Assembly (NCBI GenBank): GCA_036426205.1
Contig: CM071574.1
Coordinates: forward strand, 14,955,274 to 15,019,273
Direction of reading: 5' to 3'
DNA from: Ascaphus truei
Lineage: Eukaryota > Chordata > Amphibia > Anura > Ascaphidae
DNA length: 64,000 nucleotides
Shown here: positions 52,569-64,000 of the stretch, piece by piece
How the letters are laid out: each line of letters opens with the position of its first letter
Numbering within the stretch: position 1 is the stretch's first letter
The notes under the pieces: generated by a model
The model's input: only the letters and a program-made list of their open reading frames with translations
The model's database searches: none
What the model was told of the DNA's origin: nothing
Translations under genes and position numbers: made by a program

Positions 52569-52570
<2 letters not shown>
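51620..52570 (+). mobile_element. Tc1/mariner-like element, internally rearranged
   Basis: The ends CAGTTAGGTCCGGAAATAAT and ATTATTTCCGGACCTAACTG are perfect 20-base inverted repeats, extended by several more bases. TA lies at 51618-51619 and 52571-52572. At 51,943 a frame begins MRSKELSMQVKHGILRL, like the first residues of Tc1-type transposases. It is then lost in an A run and foreign C-rich sequence. The catalytic DDE part is absent, so the element is non-autonomous. 951 bases. Confidence 0.85.
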
Positions 52571-52572
<2 letters not shown>

Positions 52573-52622
<50 letters not shown>

Positions 52623-53155
52623 AGTGTGTGAGTGTGTGAGAGTGTGTGAGTGTGTGAGAGTGTGTGGTTGTGTGATTGTGTGAGAGTGTGTGAGTGTGTG
52701 AGTGTGTGAGTGAGAGTGTGTGAGAGTGAGTGTGTGAGAGTGAATGTGTGAGAGTGTGAGTGTGTGAGTGTGTGAGTGTGTGAGTGTGTGAGAGTATGTG
52801 AGTGTGTGTGAGAGTAGGATGACTGACTTGGTCTCTCACCCTCTCTGTGTGTGTGTGTCGCTCTCTCTCTGTGTGTGTGTCGCTCTCACTCTGTGTGTGT
52901 GTCGCTCTCTCTCTCTGTGTGTGTGTCGCTCTCTCTCTCTCTGTGTGTGTCGCTCTCACTCTCTCTCTGTGTGTGTCACTCTCTGTCTCTGTGTGTCGCT
53001 CTCTTTGTGTCGCTCTCTCTCTCTCTCTCTCTCTCTGTGTCGCTCTCTCTCCCTGCGTGTCGCTCTCTGTGTGTCTCTCTCTCTCTCTGTCGCTCTCTCT
53101 CTGTGTCTCACTCTCTCTCTGTGTGTCACTCTCTTTCACCCACTCTCTGTCCCTC
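52573..53155. repeat. Long low-complexity tract: (TG)n, TGAG-rich, then CT/GT-rich
   Basis: TG run (52,573-52,620), GTGTGAGTGTGTGAGAG units to about 52,815, then CTCTGTGTGTCG-type units to 53,155. The long ORFs across it are artefacts of the repeat. Absent from copy 2. Confidence 0.9.
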
Positions 53156-53257
53156 TCACACTGTCTCACACTCTGGACCTGGATATCTTACTTACCCTAT
53201 ATATCTTAACTGCCCTATACCTACACGGAAATAACCTATACTGCTTACTTCTAGATC

Positions 53258-53462
53258 TGTAGGGAAATGAAGAAAACTGGCGCACAGTCCAATGACGTGG
53301 GTCCCAGGATAACAAAATTAGATATTTATTGATGTGAAAACATCCAACAAACGGATTAGAGCAACCGTTTGTTGGATGTTTTCACATCAATAAATATCTA
53401 TTTTTGTTATCCTGGGACCAACTTCATTGGACTGTGCGCCAGTTTTCTTCCTTTCCCTACAG
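53258..53462. repeat. Snapback palindrome
   Basis: The arms are complementary over about 95 bases (GTAGGGAAA, AAAACTGGCGCACAGTCCAA, ATATTTATTGATGTGAAAAC and CATCCAACAAACGG). The loop is about 10 bases. Only in copy 1. Confidence 0.75.
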
Positions 53463-53844
53463 TTATCCATATTTACTTGGCTGCACGTCTACTTGGAATC
53501 TAAAGGACCAGTGCAATATGTAAGTACTCTTTAACACTTTGAGGGGGACCATCCCTATTGGAGGTGTCATGGGGGTTTGATGCTTTCCCCTACCTCAGGG
53601 ATCTTTTGGCCCCACAGAGGATGTTATGTCTTATTAGCCTGAGTTATTTCCTTTATTATTCCTGTGATCAAACACTGGAGCGCAGTTGTCACAATAAATT
53701 CTACTTCTAGATCTGACTCAAGCTTCACACAGGAGACATCGGAATCCCCCCTAAACCAAAAGATAGGTAAGAACCACCTCACCTCCAACATATAACATTG
53801 CGGGAATGAGGTACCTGGACTGCGGATCAGGTAAGATCACACAT

Positions 53845-53887
<43 letters not shown>

Positions 53888-54108
53888 TGTAACCAGGACA
53901 AATTGTAGTATAATGTAATACAATAAATAAACTTATGTAAAAAACGAATGTTGTTCTTACTAGGAATTTATTCAATTTATTTTATTTGATTTTTTAAAGC
54001 GGGCGGGGTTGGGGTGGTACTAGGGGCGGGGTTGGGGTGGGACTAGGCCGGTATGTGGTGGCGGGACTAGGTGGCGAGTTGATTTTTGGGTGATTTGTCG
54101 AACACTGT

Positions 54109-54132
<24 letters not shown>
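54109..54132. repeat. (TA)n microsatellite
   Basis: Pure TA run at the point where copy 2 resumes matching. Confidence 0.85.
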
Positions 54133-54139
<7 letters not shown>

Positions 54140-54230
54140 GAGGTATCAGTACCGTGTTAGCCGAGCTTCAATAATCAAAAAATAAATATGATATCGTTCT
54201 GTGGCTAACGAAATGCTTTTATTTGTGCGA

Positions 54231-54260
54231 GCTTTCGAGATACACTGATCTCTTCTTCCG
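54231..54260 (-). ncRNA. Hammerhead-like motif 7
   Basis: On the minus strand: CCGGAAGAA, stem GAGAT / ATCTC around CAGTGT, then GAAAGC. A copy lies at 63,383-63,410. The most divergent member. Confidence 0.35.
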
Positions 54261-57200
54261 GCGATGTTACAATGAATGAAGCAAGCAAAAGCTATACTAT
54301 AAACAGTGTCTATTGGAATGTTATTTGTGCTGGTCCTTCCCCCGGTGTGGATGTGTTTTATGGCTGGAGGTGTCAAAAGGTTCCTGAAAGCAAGTGATGA
54401 AAGAGTGTGTATGTGTATCAGTGTGAATAAAAATGAATGGAGAGCCCACAGTACTGTGCTATACAAAAGGTGTGTGTGGAGTGGGAGTGGATATAAATGG
54501 TGTGGGTGGGTGTGGAAATGTGAGATTTAGTAGCACAACTAAAAGTGTGTGTGGATACTATGTGGTCCCTATTGGTGTATAGGGATGGAAAAACAAGGAG
54601 TATAAGTATGTGTGAGAGACAGCTGTGTGTGCATACATATAGCACAGTATGTACAGACATGGCCTATAGCGCTCATGGGAAGAGAGTTCACTTGTGTCAG
54701 TAATGACTCATAAAATTTCGATCTCTGTTTAGGCCACTGCTAAGTGTCCCGAACAGTTGCATAGATTTGTATTCATGAAACCGTCTCTCTTTCGGTGTTT
54801 TAAGATTACCTTTGAGTATGGCAACAGAAAGGGCACAATAGAATAACATTTGAGTCCTTACTGGAATTGGGGACATGCAAGGGCGCGGGCCTTTACGTGC
54901 CAACCCTGCCGCAGTTCTCCCTCATTGGCTAAATAAACCGCCCCGGTGGCGTGGCCCAGCGCTCTGTTGCGACGTCGCCTGCTCTCAATTTTTTGCAGTG
55001 GAGCCGGCCCAATTGTGGGACCGGATATTGTTCCTTGCAGCTCCGTGCAGTAGCCAGCGTGGGACCCTGGCCGTTATGCTACAGGGAGGCAGACTCCAGT
55101 AAGTTAAGAGCTAATTCCATAAATCCATGCCGTTGTCTGGACAAAACTATTCCACAGGGCTCAAGCTTCTCCCGTCGAATTATAAAAGGGCATCAGTATT
55201 GAACTTCTCTTATACCTTCTGTGGCAGATAGCCGTGGTTAGTTGAGAATTCACAACTCCTTTTGGTGTCATAATACGTTGGTGGTTCATTTTCCACCTAA
55301 ACAAACAGAAATTTAGGAACACGCTTCGTCTCCCGTTATAGGCAAACCAAAACACATAAAACATAAAACTTACTCCAGTTAGTGGAGGCTATACCTAAGC
55401 AAACATACACGGGCTGATTAACCTACTGGTATAGCTAGGCCAGTTTCCAGTCAAAAACAGGATTTGGAAGTGTGATACGCTTAGAGCTCAATTCTTCAGA
55501 TTAAAAGTGGCCGGCAAGCGTCTGCCTGTTCGCTGTCCTCTGCTCCTCGTCTCTCATCCCTCCTAGAGACTGTCCTGTAAAAGCTTTCCCTCTACCCCTT
55601 GTTAACCAGGTCACGTCTGGCCTAATTTAGTGCACCTGAAGAATTGCCTAGCTAGAGGATGAATATCCCACATTTGAAAGGCATGCATACACGTATACAG
55701 GTAATTTTATAATGGGACCTCCTACGGTGGAATTTTGTTCTGTCCCTATCCCAGTTCCAATTTTGAAAACAAATGGAAAAGTGAGTCGTCTCATTGTGCT
55801 TATATTACAGAGAAAAAACATCATTAAAATAATCCGCAAATTCATATGATGCATCCCACCAAACAATAAATATCACATTATCAGTACAATAATGTGTCCA
55901 CTTGGAGCACTCAACCGGTCCTCGCCCATAGCTATGAGTGACGATTCTTAGCCTCGCCTCTATGTGCGCGTTCCTCTGTTGTACACATCAAAATCAGCTT
56001 TATGTTCGATGACGAAAAACAGTTCAGTATTGCCAAAGCGTGAATAATAGGGGTTGGGGGACAATACTTACACGAATTTAGAGTGTAGGGTATATGATTG
56101 CACATAATATGGTAACTTTTCGCACAGGATTGGGGGTTAGTGGACGTCTGCTCAGGCTTGTGGCAGGTGCTGATATCGTGTGCATGCCAGTTCTGCTTGT
56201 GTTCATCATCCTTCGCCAGAGGATCGCCTATTTTTTGGTTCTCCCTATATTATAAAGTTCTGGAAACACACAACCCTGAGCATCCAAGTTAGTTCCACTG
56301 TCTGCGTTGTAGGGGCTTTACAGCAGGTGCCATTCGGTCTTTGCGCTCTTGTCGCAGCTCACAGACACTTAAACACACAGATTCCCATTAATTGGGGTAA
56401 ATACCCTTACTGTTGTGTAGCGGCAAGCCTACTTCCTCAGTGGGGCTATGTCCATGAAAACACATCGTGTCGTTATAAAGGAATCGGTTTATGTAATAAT
56501 GAGCCTCGTAACTATTACCGACTTTAAGCTACAATTTATAATACACTCAAATATTTCATATCTCTATAAAAACTATATATATAATATATAAGACACCATA
56601 AATAACCGCTCACACAACGTAAATAACTGTGTCCCAAAAATGTCAGTAAGTAATATAATAAATACCCACCAGTGTGCAAAGGTGAAAGTGATTTGAACCA
56701 ACAAAGAAAGCAACTTAATAAGAGTCACATCGATACCAAGCCAGTGTCAACATATTTTTATTAAGGGTAAACAAGGGATAAGTTAAAAAGATGGGGGACT
56801 CACACTCTACTAAGTCTGTAATACCCGAGGCAAGGGTCTAAACAAGAGCCAATCTAACAACCCACGCGAAACACACACGGGAGCTCTGTAAAGCACACTT
56901 GAAACACCGTTGAACACACTTGGAATACGTATACATAACAGTTTTCAAAACAGTTTAAAACAACTACTGTACACTTAATAATACCCACAATTTGTTTTTA
57001 TATAATCAATTTCAAAATCCTAAAAAATTAAATGCAATAAAAACAATAAACAAAAATGAAATAGTTAAAGTATCTGACAAAGGACATATCCGATTCTCAT
57101 TGAACCTTAAAGGGAGAGGGTTTGCATAGTGAAGCTCAATCAACATTTGCTTTGACAAAGGAACAAATCTATTTCTCACAACAGAATGTGGTGTGAATAA

Positions 57201-57284
57201 TTGACAGAAAATCTCCAACCAAAAAAAAGCCTAGAAACACAGAGGCAGCATATATTTGTTTATAATCATTTAGTTCTATGTTTT

Positions 57285-57585
57285 AGTAAACCCTGCCACG
57301 TGTCCTTGTGGTCCTACATACTGTATATACTGGAGGCCACAAGGGCACTCCAACTAAGCGAACACAAACTTGGCATTACAATTCACAAAATCCATACTGG
57401 GAGAAGAATCCCCCGTAAAATGGGATTATAAACATTGGCTTTATCATTATACAAGTGATACAATGGGCTCCTCCACACTTAAAACAACCGTTAGGTGTAC
57501 TAAGTATCCAGGAAATCTTTTGTTCTTATTGGATCTCAATGCCTCCGGAATTGCTTGGTGCCATCATGATTTTTTTTGCATTCAA
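57285..57585 (-). mobile_element. Penelope endonuclease fragment, copy 2
   Basis: Counterpart of 46,633-46,932, with extra indels that break the frame. Confidence 0.6.
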
Positions 57586-57589
57586 CAGA

Positions 57590-58630
57590 AAGACGAAGGG
57601 GTAAGAGAAAGGGAGAGGTGGGCGAGGGCTGCCAAGGGGAAGAGAAAGGAGGGCATTTTAATGGCTAATAAGCAAGCTCTGAATAAGAAGATTTGTATTG
57701 TACTAAGTTTGAACTCTCTGCTTCCCAAAGTCAGTTTTTAATAAAAAGGTTTAACCTTGCTCCCACCAGTCCCCCACATTCCTTTAAAAATAAAATAACA
57801 ATTTCAATGATCAAGGAATGTATCAGATATAGTTGAGTTGTTAAGGGACTCAGATAATGGGAATTAGAGGTTTTTTTGAAGAGCCATACCCTTTATAGCT
57901 TCAGATATTGATGTATTTATCCGGGCCCCTGGAAGTGAATAAATATACTCACTCTAATCTTAAACCAAAATCTATATGTTTACCCTCAGCATTTAAACCA
58001 TTTGAATGCCGGAGAAGTCCTGCTCCAATTCCCACTCCATGGCATGATGTGATCAAACCCGGAAAAACAGACCCCTTTGAGGATGACGTATCCACTGTGG
58101 TCATGGGGCTCCCGGAGTGCCGGTCTTCGTGACGTAGTGACTACGTCCTGGGACACAAAACGGTTAAGGGAATTAACTGGAGATTGTTTTTTACAAATTG
58201 GTAAATGAAGCTTTCTCTGCAAATTGTGTAAAGACAACGGAAGGGTAGTTAATAACCTGACCACATACAGCAAGAGCTTTGAGAAATCAAGGGAAAATGA
58301 ATCAATAAATTGTTAAGAAGGCCGATAACGGGGGGAGGGGGAGATTTACCAAATAAAGACAATTATATAGAGGAAGCGAATTGCCTTGTGAGTGATAAAG
58401 AATCCCATATTCTGCTCAGAGGGATCCCACTGCCACTTTTTTGGGGGGTGAGGAACTTCAGATTTTAGAAAGCTTTTTAGTGAGTATATTTAAAATAAAG
58501 TTTGATTTTTTTATTAACGAAATATCCAAAAACTTCAATATTTTATTACCTGCCCAAGGATCACAAGAATTCCAGTTAACCCCCTGAAAGACCGTATTTT
58601 ATTGGGATTTTTTTCCCCATATGAGGATGT
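57590..58630 (+). mobile_element. Penelope RT fragment, copy 2, with the same piggyBac-like insertion
   Basis: Counterpart of 46,940-48,000. The TTAA-flanked MITE is at 57,993-58,167. Sharing the nested insertion shows the two blocks duplicated after it. Confidence 0.65.
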
Positions 58631-59113
58631 GTTCCTCCACTCTTCTCTGTTTGTTATAAACGGGTAAAGAATATCAGAATACGCATGTATACATTGTGTA
58701 TAGCTACATCTTTCTATGTGTGTGGTGTAAATGTACGAATTGATATCTGTACGAATCCCCAAAAAAAAATTTTTCATTAGATTGCATTCATAGATAATGT
58801 GAGTATATCATATATTATATATATATACTATATATATATATATCTATATATATCATATATTATATATATATATATAATATATATAAAGTATCATTCCGCA
58901 TAGCAGCAAAAGGAGAGACAGCACTCGTGAATGAAATAATGTATTAATACATACAGCCACCTAACCCAACGTTTCGATCCCACAGGTGATCTTCCTCAGG
59001 TGCCTATATATCACATATATATATATATAATATATATAGTATATATATAATGTATATATATATATATATATTATTCTCAATTTGATTGCTCTCTATGGAC
59101 CATTATAAATGTA

Positions 59114-59444
59114 CAGCATACTCCGCTTAAAGGACACTCACTTATGTACACTCGCGAGTAAGTACATGTCGCCCAAAGGCAAACGGCAGCTCAACGCTCA
59201 CCTGCCTGTCAGCACGTCCTGACAGCAATAACCGGCTCCCCTACCTGTACCCAAGCTGTGCGCAACGAGGAGAATATAGAGCAGTTACAAATGTGTTATT
59301 TACATCAGTTATGCACGTATATGACGATTGCAGTACAGTACATGCATCGATAGTGGAAAAAGGTACACGCTTCACTTTAAGTACATTTTCGCTTTACATA
59401 CATGCTCCGGTCCCATTTCGTATGTTAATGCGAGTAATGCCGTG
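59114..59444. mobile_element. Tigger-like MITE, twin 1 of copy 2
   Basis: Counterpart of 48,472-48,803 with degraded ends (CAGCATACTCCGC). Confidence 0.6.
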
Positions 59445-59649
59445 TATGTGTTTTCCACCCACTCTCTGCACCCTTACTTTGTAGTTGTATATTAGTATTC
59501 AGTTAATTACGACAGAGGTCTCTAAATTAAGCTTTTTTTTTTTTTTTTTCCTTATACGACACTATATTACAACTAGTTTGATGCTAATATACATCATAAT
59601 ACATTGTCCTTTTACTTATTGTGTCACAATCTATGTATGTATGTATATA

Positions 59650-59976
59650 CAGGCATACCCCGCTTTAAGTACACTCACTTTAGGTACACTCGCGAGTAAG
59701 TACATTCGCCCAATAGGCAAACGGCAGCTCACGCATGCGCCTGTCATCACGTCCTGAGCAGCAATATCGGCTTCCTACCCTGTACCGAAGCTGTGCGCAA
59801 GCAGGGAGACTATATGAGCCTGTTACAAATGCGTTATTTACATCAGTTATGCACGTATATCGTTTGCAGTACAGTACATGCATCGATAATGGGAAAAGGT
59901 AGTGCTTCACTTTAAGTACATTTTCGCTTTACATACATGCTCCGTCCCCATTGCGTATTTAATGCGGGGTAGCCTG
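59650..59976. mobile_element. Tigger-like MITE, twin 2 of copy 2
   Basis: Counterpart of 49,010-49,341, with several single-base losses. Confidence 0.65.
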
Positions 59977-62064
59977 TATATATAATTATATATATATATA
60001 TATATCTAGATCTAACCCTTTAGAAACCATTACACTACAGGGTTTTGTTGCCTTTATAAGTCCTATGCATGGACATATGAATATCATATAATAAGTTAAT
60101 TAGGGTTTCTATTATTGCAAGTAATTCATTTATATGTAAGGGTAATACTATTATGTTCTTGATCTTTTGGAGTTTTTTTTATGTATATCAAATGTGTTTT
60201 TTTGTTCACCTTGCACTTTATCCCAATTAGTAGGGTATATATAGGAAATAGAGGAGGCTGCTACACCATGACAACTCTGAGAAGCTTTGTAACACGCGTA
60301 GGTGAAGACTTTGCCTACTGTGAGATCCCAAATCCACTATGTCGAACTAAAGTGAGACGAGACATGACGCAGAAGCATTAGAAGGACTGTGTGCTGGACA
60401 TGACAGGTGTGGGACGCCGAGGCTACTGTGCAAGACAGACCTCCGATCAAAGCATTTGGACTGTGGGATTTCTCTCTATGCGCTTTACTTTATGACTTAT
60501 TGTGAGTGCTACAGTATTCATTTTTTATGTTCTTTTAAATTTATTAAACCGGTACACTATGGTATTTTGCCTTGCTATCTTTCCATATCTCTATCTCTAC
60601 GGACATCTACCAGAAGGTTGGGAGACATTTGGTGACTGTACTACACTGATACAACATTTTATATTTTTTAATATATTGTAATAAAAATTGGCAGGGTATA
60701 AGTATTTTAATCTGGTACTTCAGGAGTTAATGTTGTTACAAATTGTGTTAAAAATACAAGAATGTTCTCATGCAAGTAACGACCCTTCCTGTGTCTGGTT
60801 GATCTAGAAAGAGGGCTTTAACCTGGGGGCTATTAGTGATGGCCCAATAACAGTGAGAAATGTATAGTTTGGAAGGCAATAGATGATAGCCAGATCCTGG
60901 GCTATCAGCCTCAAGAACTCCTTGTATTCTTGAAACATCCCCTGTGCCATGACAGAGAGGGGTATTAACAGTTCACCACTTAGTCTGAGGGTTATATTAA
61001 ATAACATATCATTGGCCTTAACCTATTTGCCCGAATAACAATACATATCTGTAATGTTATAATTAAATGAATTTTTAGTCAGGGCAAGGGAGATATCCAT
61101 TTGTCGCTAAAACTTAAGAGCAAGTCGTTCAAAATTAGTATTGTTACTTCATCAAACTCACACGAACATATTGATAGACTCTCGTGTGTCCCAAGTATGA
61201 TGGCCACAAAGTTACGAGGCCTTTTATATACTAAATCACATTTAAAAGTCCACCCAGAACCGGTTTTTTTTTCTTTCAAACGTCATAAATGGTCAGAGAA
61301 CTGATTGTGTGTGTTTCAAAATGCTGAAGCTCTGGGCATAAAAGTTGGCATGTTTGAATAAGACAATTAAGATTTCAATTAAGGAGTGTCCCTGCTGGAG
61401 CACGTGAAATCTCAATTTCCATTCAGACTCTTTTGGGGAAAAGATCTGATTAATGTTAGACTTGTAACGTAAATTAGATTTGTTATCATCTCCTTACCCA
61501 TTCCCTCACTCTGTTGGTACTAGCTCAACAGTTTCTATGCATAAACCGGCTTTGTTCGCGAGATTGCGTTACCACATGCGCATAATGCATCACGGACCCT
61601 GCACTGATTTCAACCACAGTAACTCCCGCAATCACCATGGCGATAATAAGCACTACCAGAAGCGCATAATCCTAGATGACGGAGCACTCATCCCAATACT
61701 ACAGGGACCTACGAGTGCAGGAATCAGAGATAAACTGTTGGATGTCCCGGATCACTGACTCCCCTGGGACCAATTTACGATGCCTGCACACACAGGAGCT
61801 TATAAGCTGCATAGGCTCACAGGCTTTTTTAATGATTGTTTCACTCGTTATGTTCACTGCAATGGGTGTTGGGTATTTATATGTTTGGTGTTTGTCACTT
61901 GACTTGTGCACTGCCTTGAGAAGGTCCCGTTTGAAGGACTGAAACTACAGTGTATATGCCACCTATCTTCAATACACTCTTTTTGTACTACAACTCCATT
62001 TGTGTGCTTCCTCTTTCTTGCTTGGAATATTTCTTCCATGTATATGTGTGTATGTGTGGGTATG

Positions 62065-62103
<39 letters not shown>

Positions 62104-62242
62104 CCACACACACCCACACACACACACACACACACACACCACACACATGGAGAGGACTCCAAACATTCATGAAAAATTCCTGAAGGGTCTAATTAGCAAC
62201 AAGGAAAAGAAACTCCACCATCAAATATGGTATGTATATGTA

Positions 62243-63189
62243 CAGTTAGGTCCGGAAATATGGACCACTGATACAAGTTTTGTTATTTCTGCTGTGTACC
62301 AAATTAATTCAAGTTACAGTTAAATAATGATATGGCTTAAAGTGCAGTCTATCAGCTTTAATTCGAGAGTATTCCAATCCAAATTGGAGGAAGGTTTAGG
62401 AATACATCTCTTTAATATGTAGCCCCCATTGACAAAAGCTGTTTCATGGACAGGTGTTGGCTATTCCTTCGTTGTTTTCATCATCAATTAAGCAGGTAAA
62501 AGGTCGTGGAGTTGATTCCAGTGTGGCATTCGCATTTGGAACTGTGTTGCTGTGAACCCAACATGCGGGTCAAAGGAGCTCTCAATTCACAAGTGAAAAC
62601 ATGGCATCCTTAGGCACAAAAAAAAAAATCCCCCTCCCCCTCCGCTGACATCTCCCCCGCACCATCTCACATCACACACCACACAGCCCCGATCCAGGCA
62701 GGACATGTCCCCATCCCTTAGTAGCCACGCCCCCAGCTCGCGCTCTAAACAGATTTGCTGGACAGCCGAGGGAAACTTAGAATGCCCATAATTTGGAGGT
62801 GAGTCACATTGGAAGCTCAAAATAGTTGCATTGACCTACAAATCCGCAGTCAGAATGTCCATTGAAAGTTTTGTTGTGCTACATGATGCCGTTTCTGAGA
62901 TTTCGATGCTTCGGACATACAAACAAACACAACGGAATCCACATAGAATTTAGTATAGATTGTGTTAATTTGTCCAATTACATTTTGAGCCCCTGAAATA
63001 AGGGGACTGTGTATGAAAATGATTGCAATTCCTAACGTTTCATACAATATTTGTTGTTCACCTCCTTGAATTAAAGCTGAAAGTCTGCACTTCTATTGCA
63101 TCTCGTTGTTTTATTTCAAATCCATCGTGGTGCGTACAACCAATATTAGGAAAATTGTGTCAGTGTCCAATTATTTCCGGACCTAACTG
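62243..63189 (+). mobile_element. Tc1-like element, copy 2
   Basis: Counterpart of 51,620-52,570, TA on both sides. The left end still reads CAGTTAGGTCCGGAAAT, then loses bases (TATGGACC instead of TAATTGGAC). Confidence 0.75.
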
Positions 63190-63806
63190 TATGTATTGTA
63201 TGTGTTATTAATTAAATTATATATATATATATCTATATTATATTATATATATATGTGTGTGTATATATATATATTATATATATATACATGTAGAGGTATC
63301 AGTACCGTGTTAGCCGAGCTTCAATAATCAAAAAAATAATGATATCCGTTCTGTGGCTAACGAAATGCTTTTATTTGTGCGAGCTTTCGAGATCACTGAT
63401 CTCTTCTTCCAGCGATGTTACAATGAATGAAGCAAGCAAAAGCTATACTATAAACATTGTCTATTGGAATGTTATCTGTGCTGGTCCTTCCCGGTGTTGG
63501 ATGTGTTTTATGGCTGGAGGTGTCAAAAGGTTCCTGAAAGCAAGTGATGAAGAGTGTGTATGTGTATCAGTGTGAATTAACATGAATGGAGAGCCCACAG
63601 TATATACAGTGCTATAAAAGGTGTGTGTGGAGTGGGAGCGGATATAAATGGTGTGGGTGGGTGTGGAAATGTGAGAGTTAGTAGCATAACTAAAAGTGTG
63701 TGTGGATACTATGTGGTCCCTATTGGTGTATAGGGATGGAAAAACAAGAAGTATAAGTGTGTGCACACACAGCTGTCTCTCACACACACTTATACTCCTT
63801 ATACTC

Positions 63807-63839
63807 CTGAGGAAGGTCCCATTCTGTAGGACCGAAACG
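63807..63839 (+). ncRNA. Hammerhead-like motif 8
   Basis: CTGAGGAA, stem GGTCC / GGACC around CATTCTGTA, then GAAACG. All core bases fit a hammerhead except U7 (G here, a tolerated position) and one extra A before the stem. CACTGAGTGCTGTCTC lies about 50 bases downstream, as after motif 4. Confidence 0.45.
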
Positions 63840-64000
63840 TTGGGTTTCTGGATGTATTTTTGCTTTCACTAATACACTTTGATTTTCAACACTGAGTGCT
63901 GTCTCTTGTTTACCAATCCTTGGAACGGTAACGTATAACTACATTCTCTATATGGGACGTGCAACCTGTGGCTTACCAGCACCTATTGGAGTGCAACGCC

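Larger units (their letters stand above)
44215..54610. repeat. Tandem block, copy 1
   Basis: It begins at 'atagaataacattgagtcc'. Component order: GC-rich start (44,240-44,480), unassigned sequence, LINE-like tail (45,306-45,600), Penelope pieces (46,633-48,000), twin Tigger-like MITEs (48,472-49,341), Penelope-type 5' fragment (49,647-50,035), Tc1-like element (51,620-52,570), low-complexity segment (52,573-54,108) and a hammerhead-like end (54,231). Every component except the low-complexity segment recurs in the same order in copy 2. Confidence 0.85.
54836..63760. repeat. Tandem block, copy 2
   Basis: It matches copy 1 component by component, but with frequent one-base deletions and insertions. 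For example, TGAAGAAGCTTTGTAAAACG in copy 1 reads TGAGAAGCTTTGTAACACG here. The 1.5-kb stretch 52,573-54,108 is replaced by about 100 bases of TA-rich sequence. It diverges from copy 1 after about 63,760. Confidence 0.85.

Noticed and set aside
52564..53262. Long overlapping ORFs rich in His-Thr or Cys-Leu-Ser
   Set aside because: They are translations of the TG, TGAG and CT/GT simple repeats, open in several frames at once. No coding signal.
53258..53462. Hammerhead-like motif inside the copy 1 snapback palindrome
   Set aside because: Neither arm nor loop has the CTKARGAA or GAAACG elements.
24800..64000. Exons of EPC2, the next gene after MBD5 in mammals
   Set aside because: No EPC-type peptide was found on either strand. 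The region is repeats and unassigned sequence.

Overview
The window looks like vertebrate, most probably amphibian (frog-like), nuclear DNA. It is AT-rich, has long introns with canonical GT/AG borders, and is packed with Tc1/mariner, hAT, piggyBac-like and Tigger-like elements, Rex1/CR1-type LINEs, Penelope-like retroelements, a CORE-SINE and long microsatellites. The species cannot be named from the sequence.

Region 1 (about 450-24,800, + strand) is one host gene, MBD5, a methyl-CpG-binding-domain/PWWP chromatin protein. Ten coding exons join in frame from ATG 4489 to TAA 22012-22014 and give 1,476 residues, close to the 1,494 residues I recall for the usual human form. The MBD is encoded by the first exons, a long low-complexity Pro/Ser-rich region by the 2.1-kb fourth exon, the PWWP domain by exons 7-8, and a basic tail by exon 10. 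The start exon carries three upstream ORFs. Exon 5 ends at a GC donor. The following 660 bases, up to a good GT donor, look like an alternative exon extension that has decayed. The 3' UTR runs to about 24,790. Introns hold palindromic MITEs, GC-rich elements and a SINE that begins a few bases after a splice donor.

Region 2 (about 24,800-44,200) is intergenic and repeat-rich, with no host gene I can support. It contains a large inverted repeat (27,910-28,305), two decayed Rex1-like LINEs (29,090-30,790 + and 32,110-33,480 -), a Penelope-type 5' fragment (35,860-36,590), an LTR-like block (37,550-38,325), GC-rich hAT-type elements with 8-bp target duplications, and a decayed minus-strand ORF series (zinc knuckles followed by coiled coil, 41,036-43,519). 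That series is flanked by short direct repeats and interrupted by a SINE.

Region 3 (44,215 to the end) is two tandem copies of one block of about 10.5 kb: copy 1 at 44,215-54,610 and copy 2 at 54,836-63,760. The block contains a minus-strand Penelope endonuclease fragment, a plus-strand Penelope RT fragment split by a piggyBac-like MITE, twin Tigger-like MITEs, a Penelope-type 5' fragment and a Tc1-like element. Copy 2 differs mainly by scattered single-base indels and lacks a 1.5-kb low-complexity segment, which suggests an assembly duplicate at least as much as a biological duplication.

The most notable non-gene signal is a small RNA-like motif (CTKARGAA, a short hairpin, then GAAACG). It occurs at nine places at eight unrelated sites, with different but complementary stem arms each time. 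It resembles the hammerhead ribozyme core known from Penelope-like elements.
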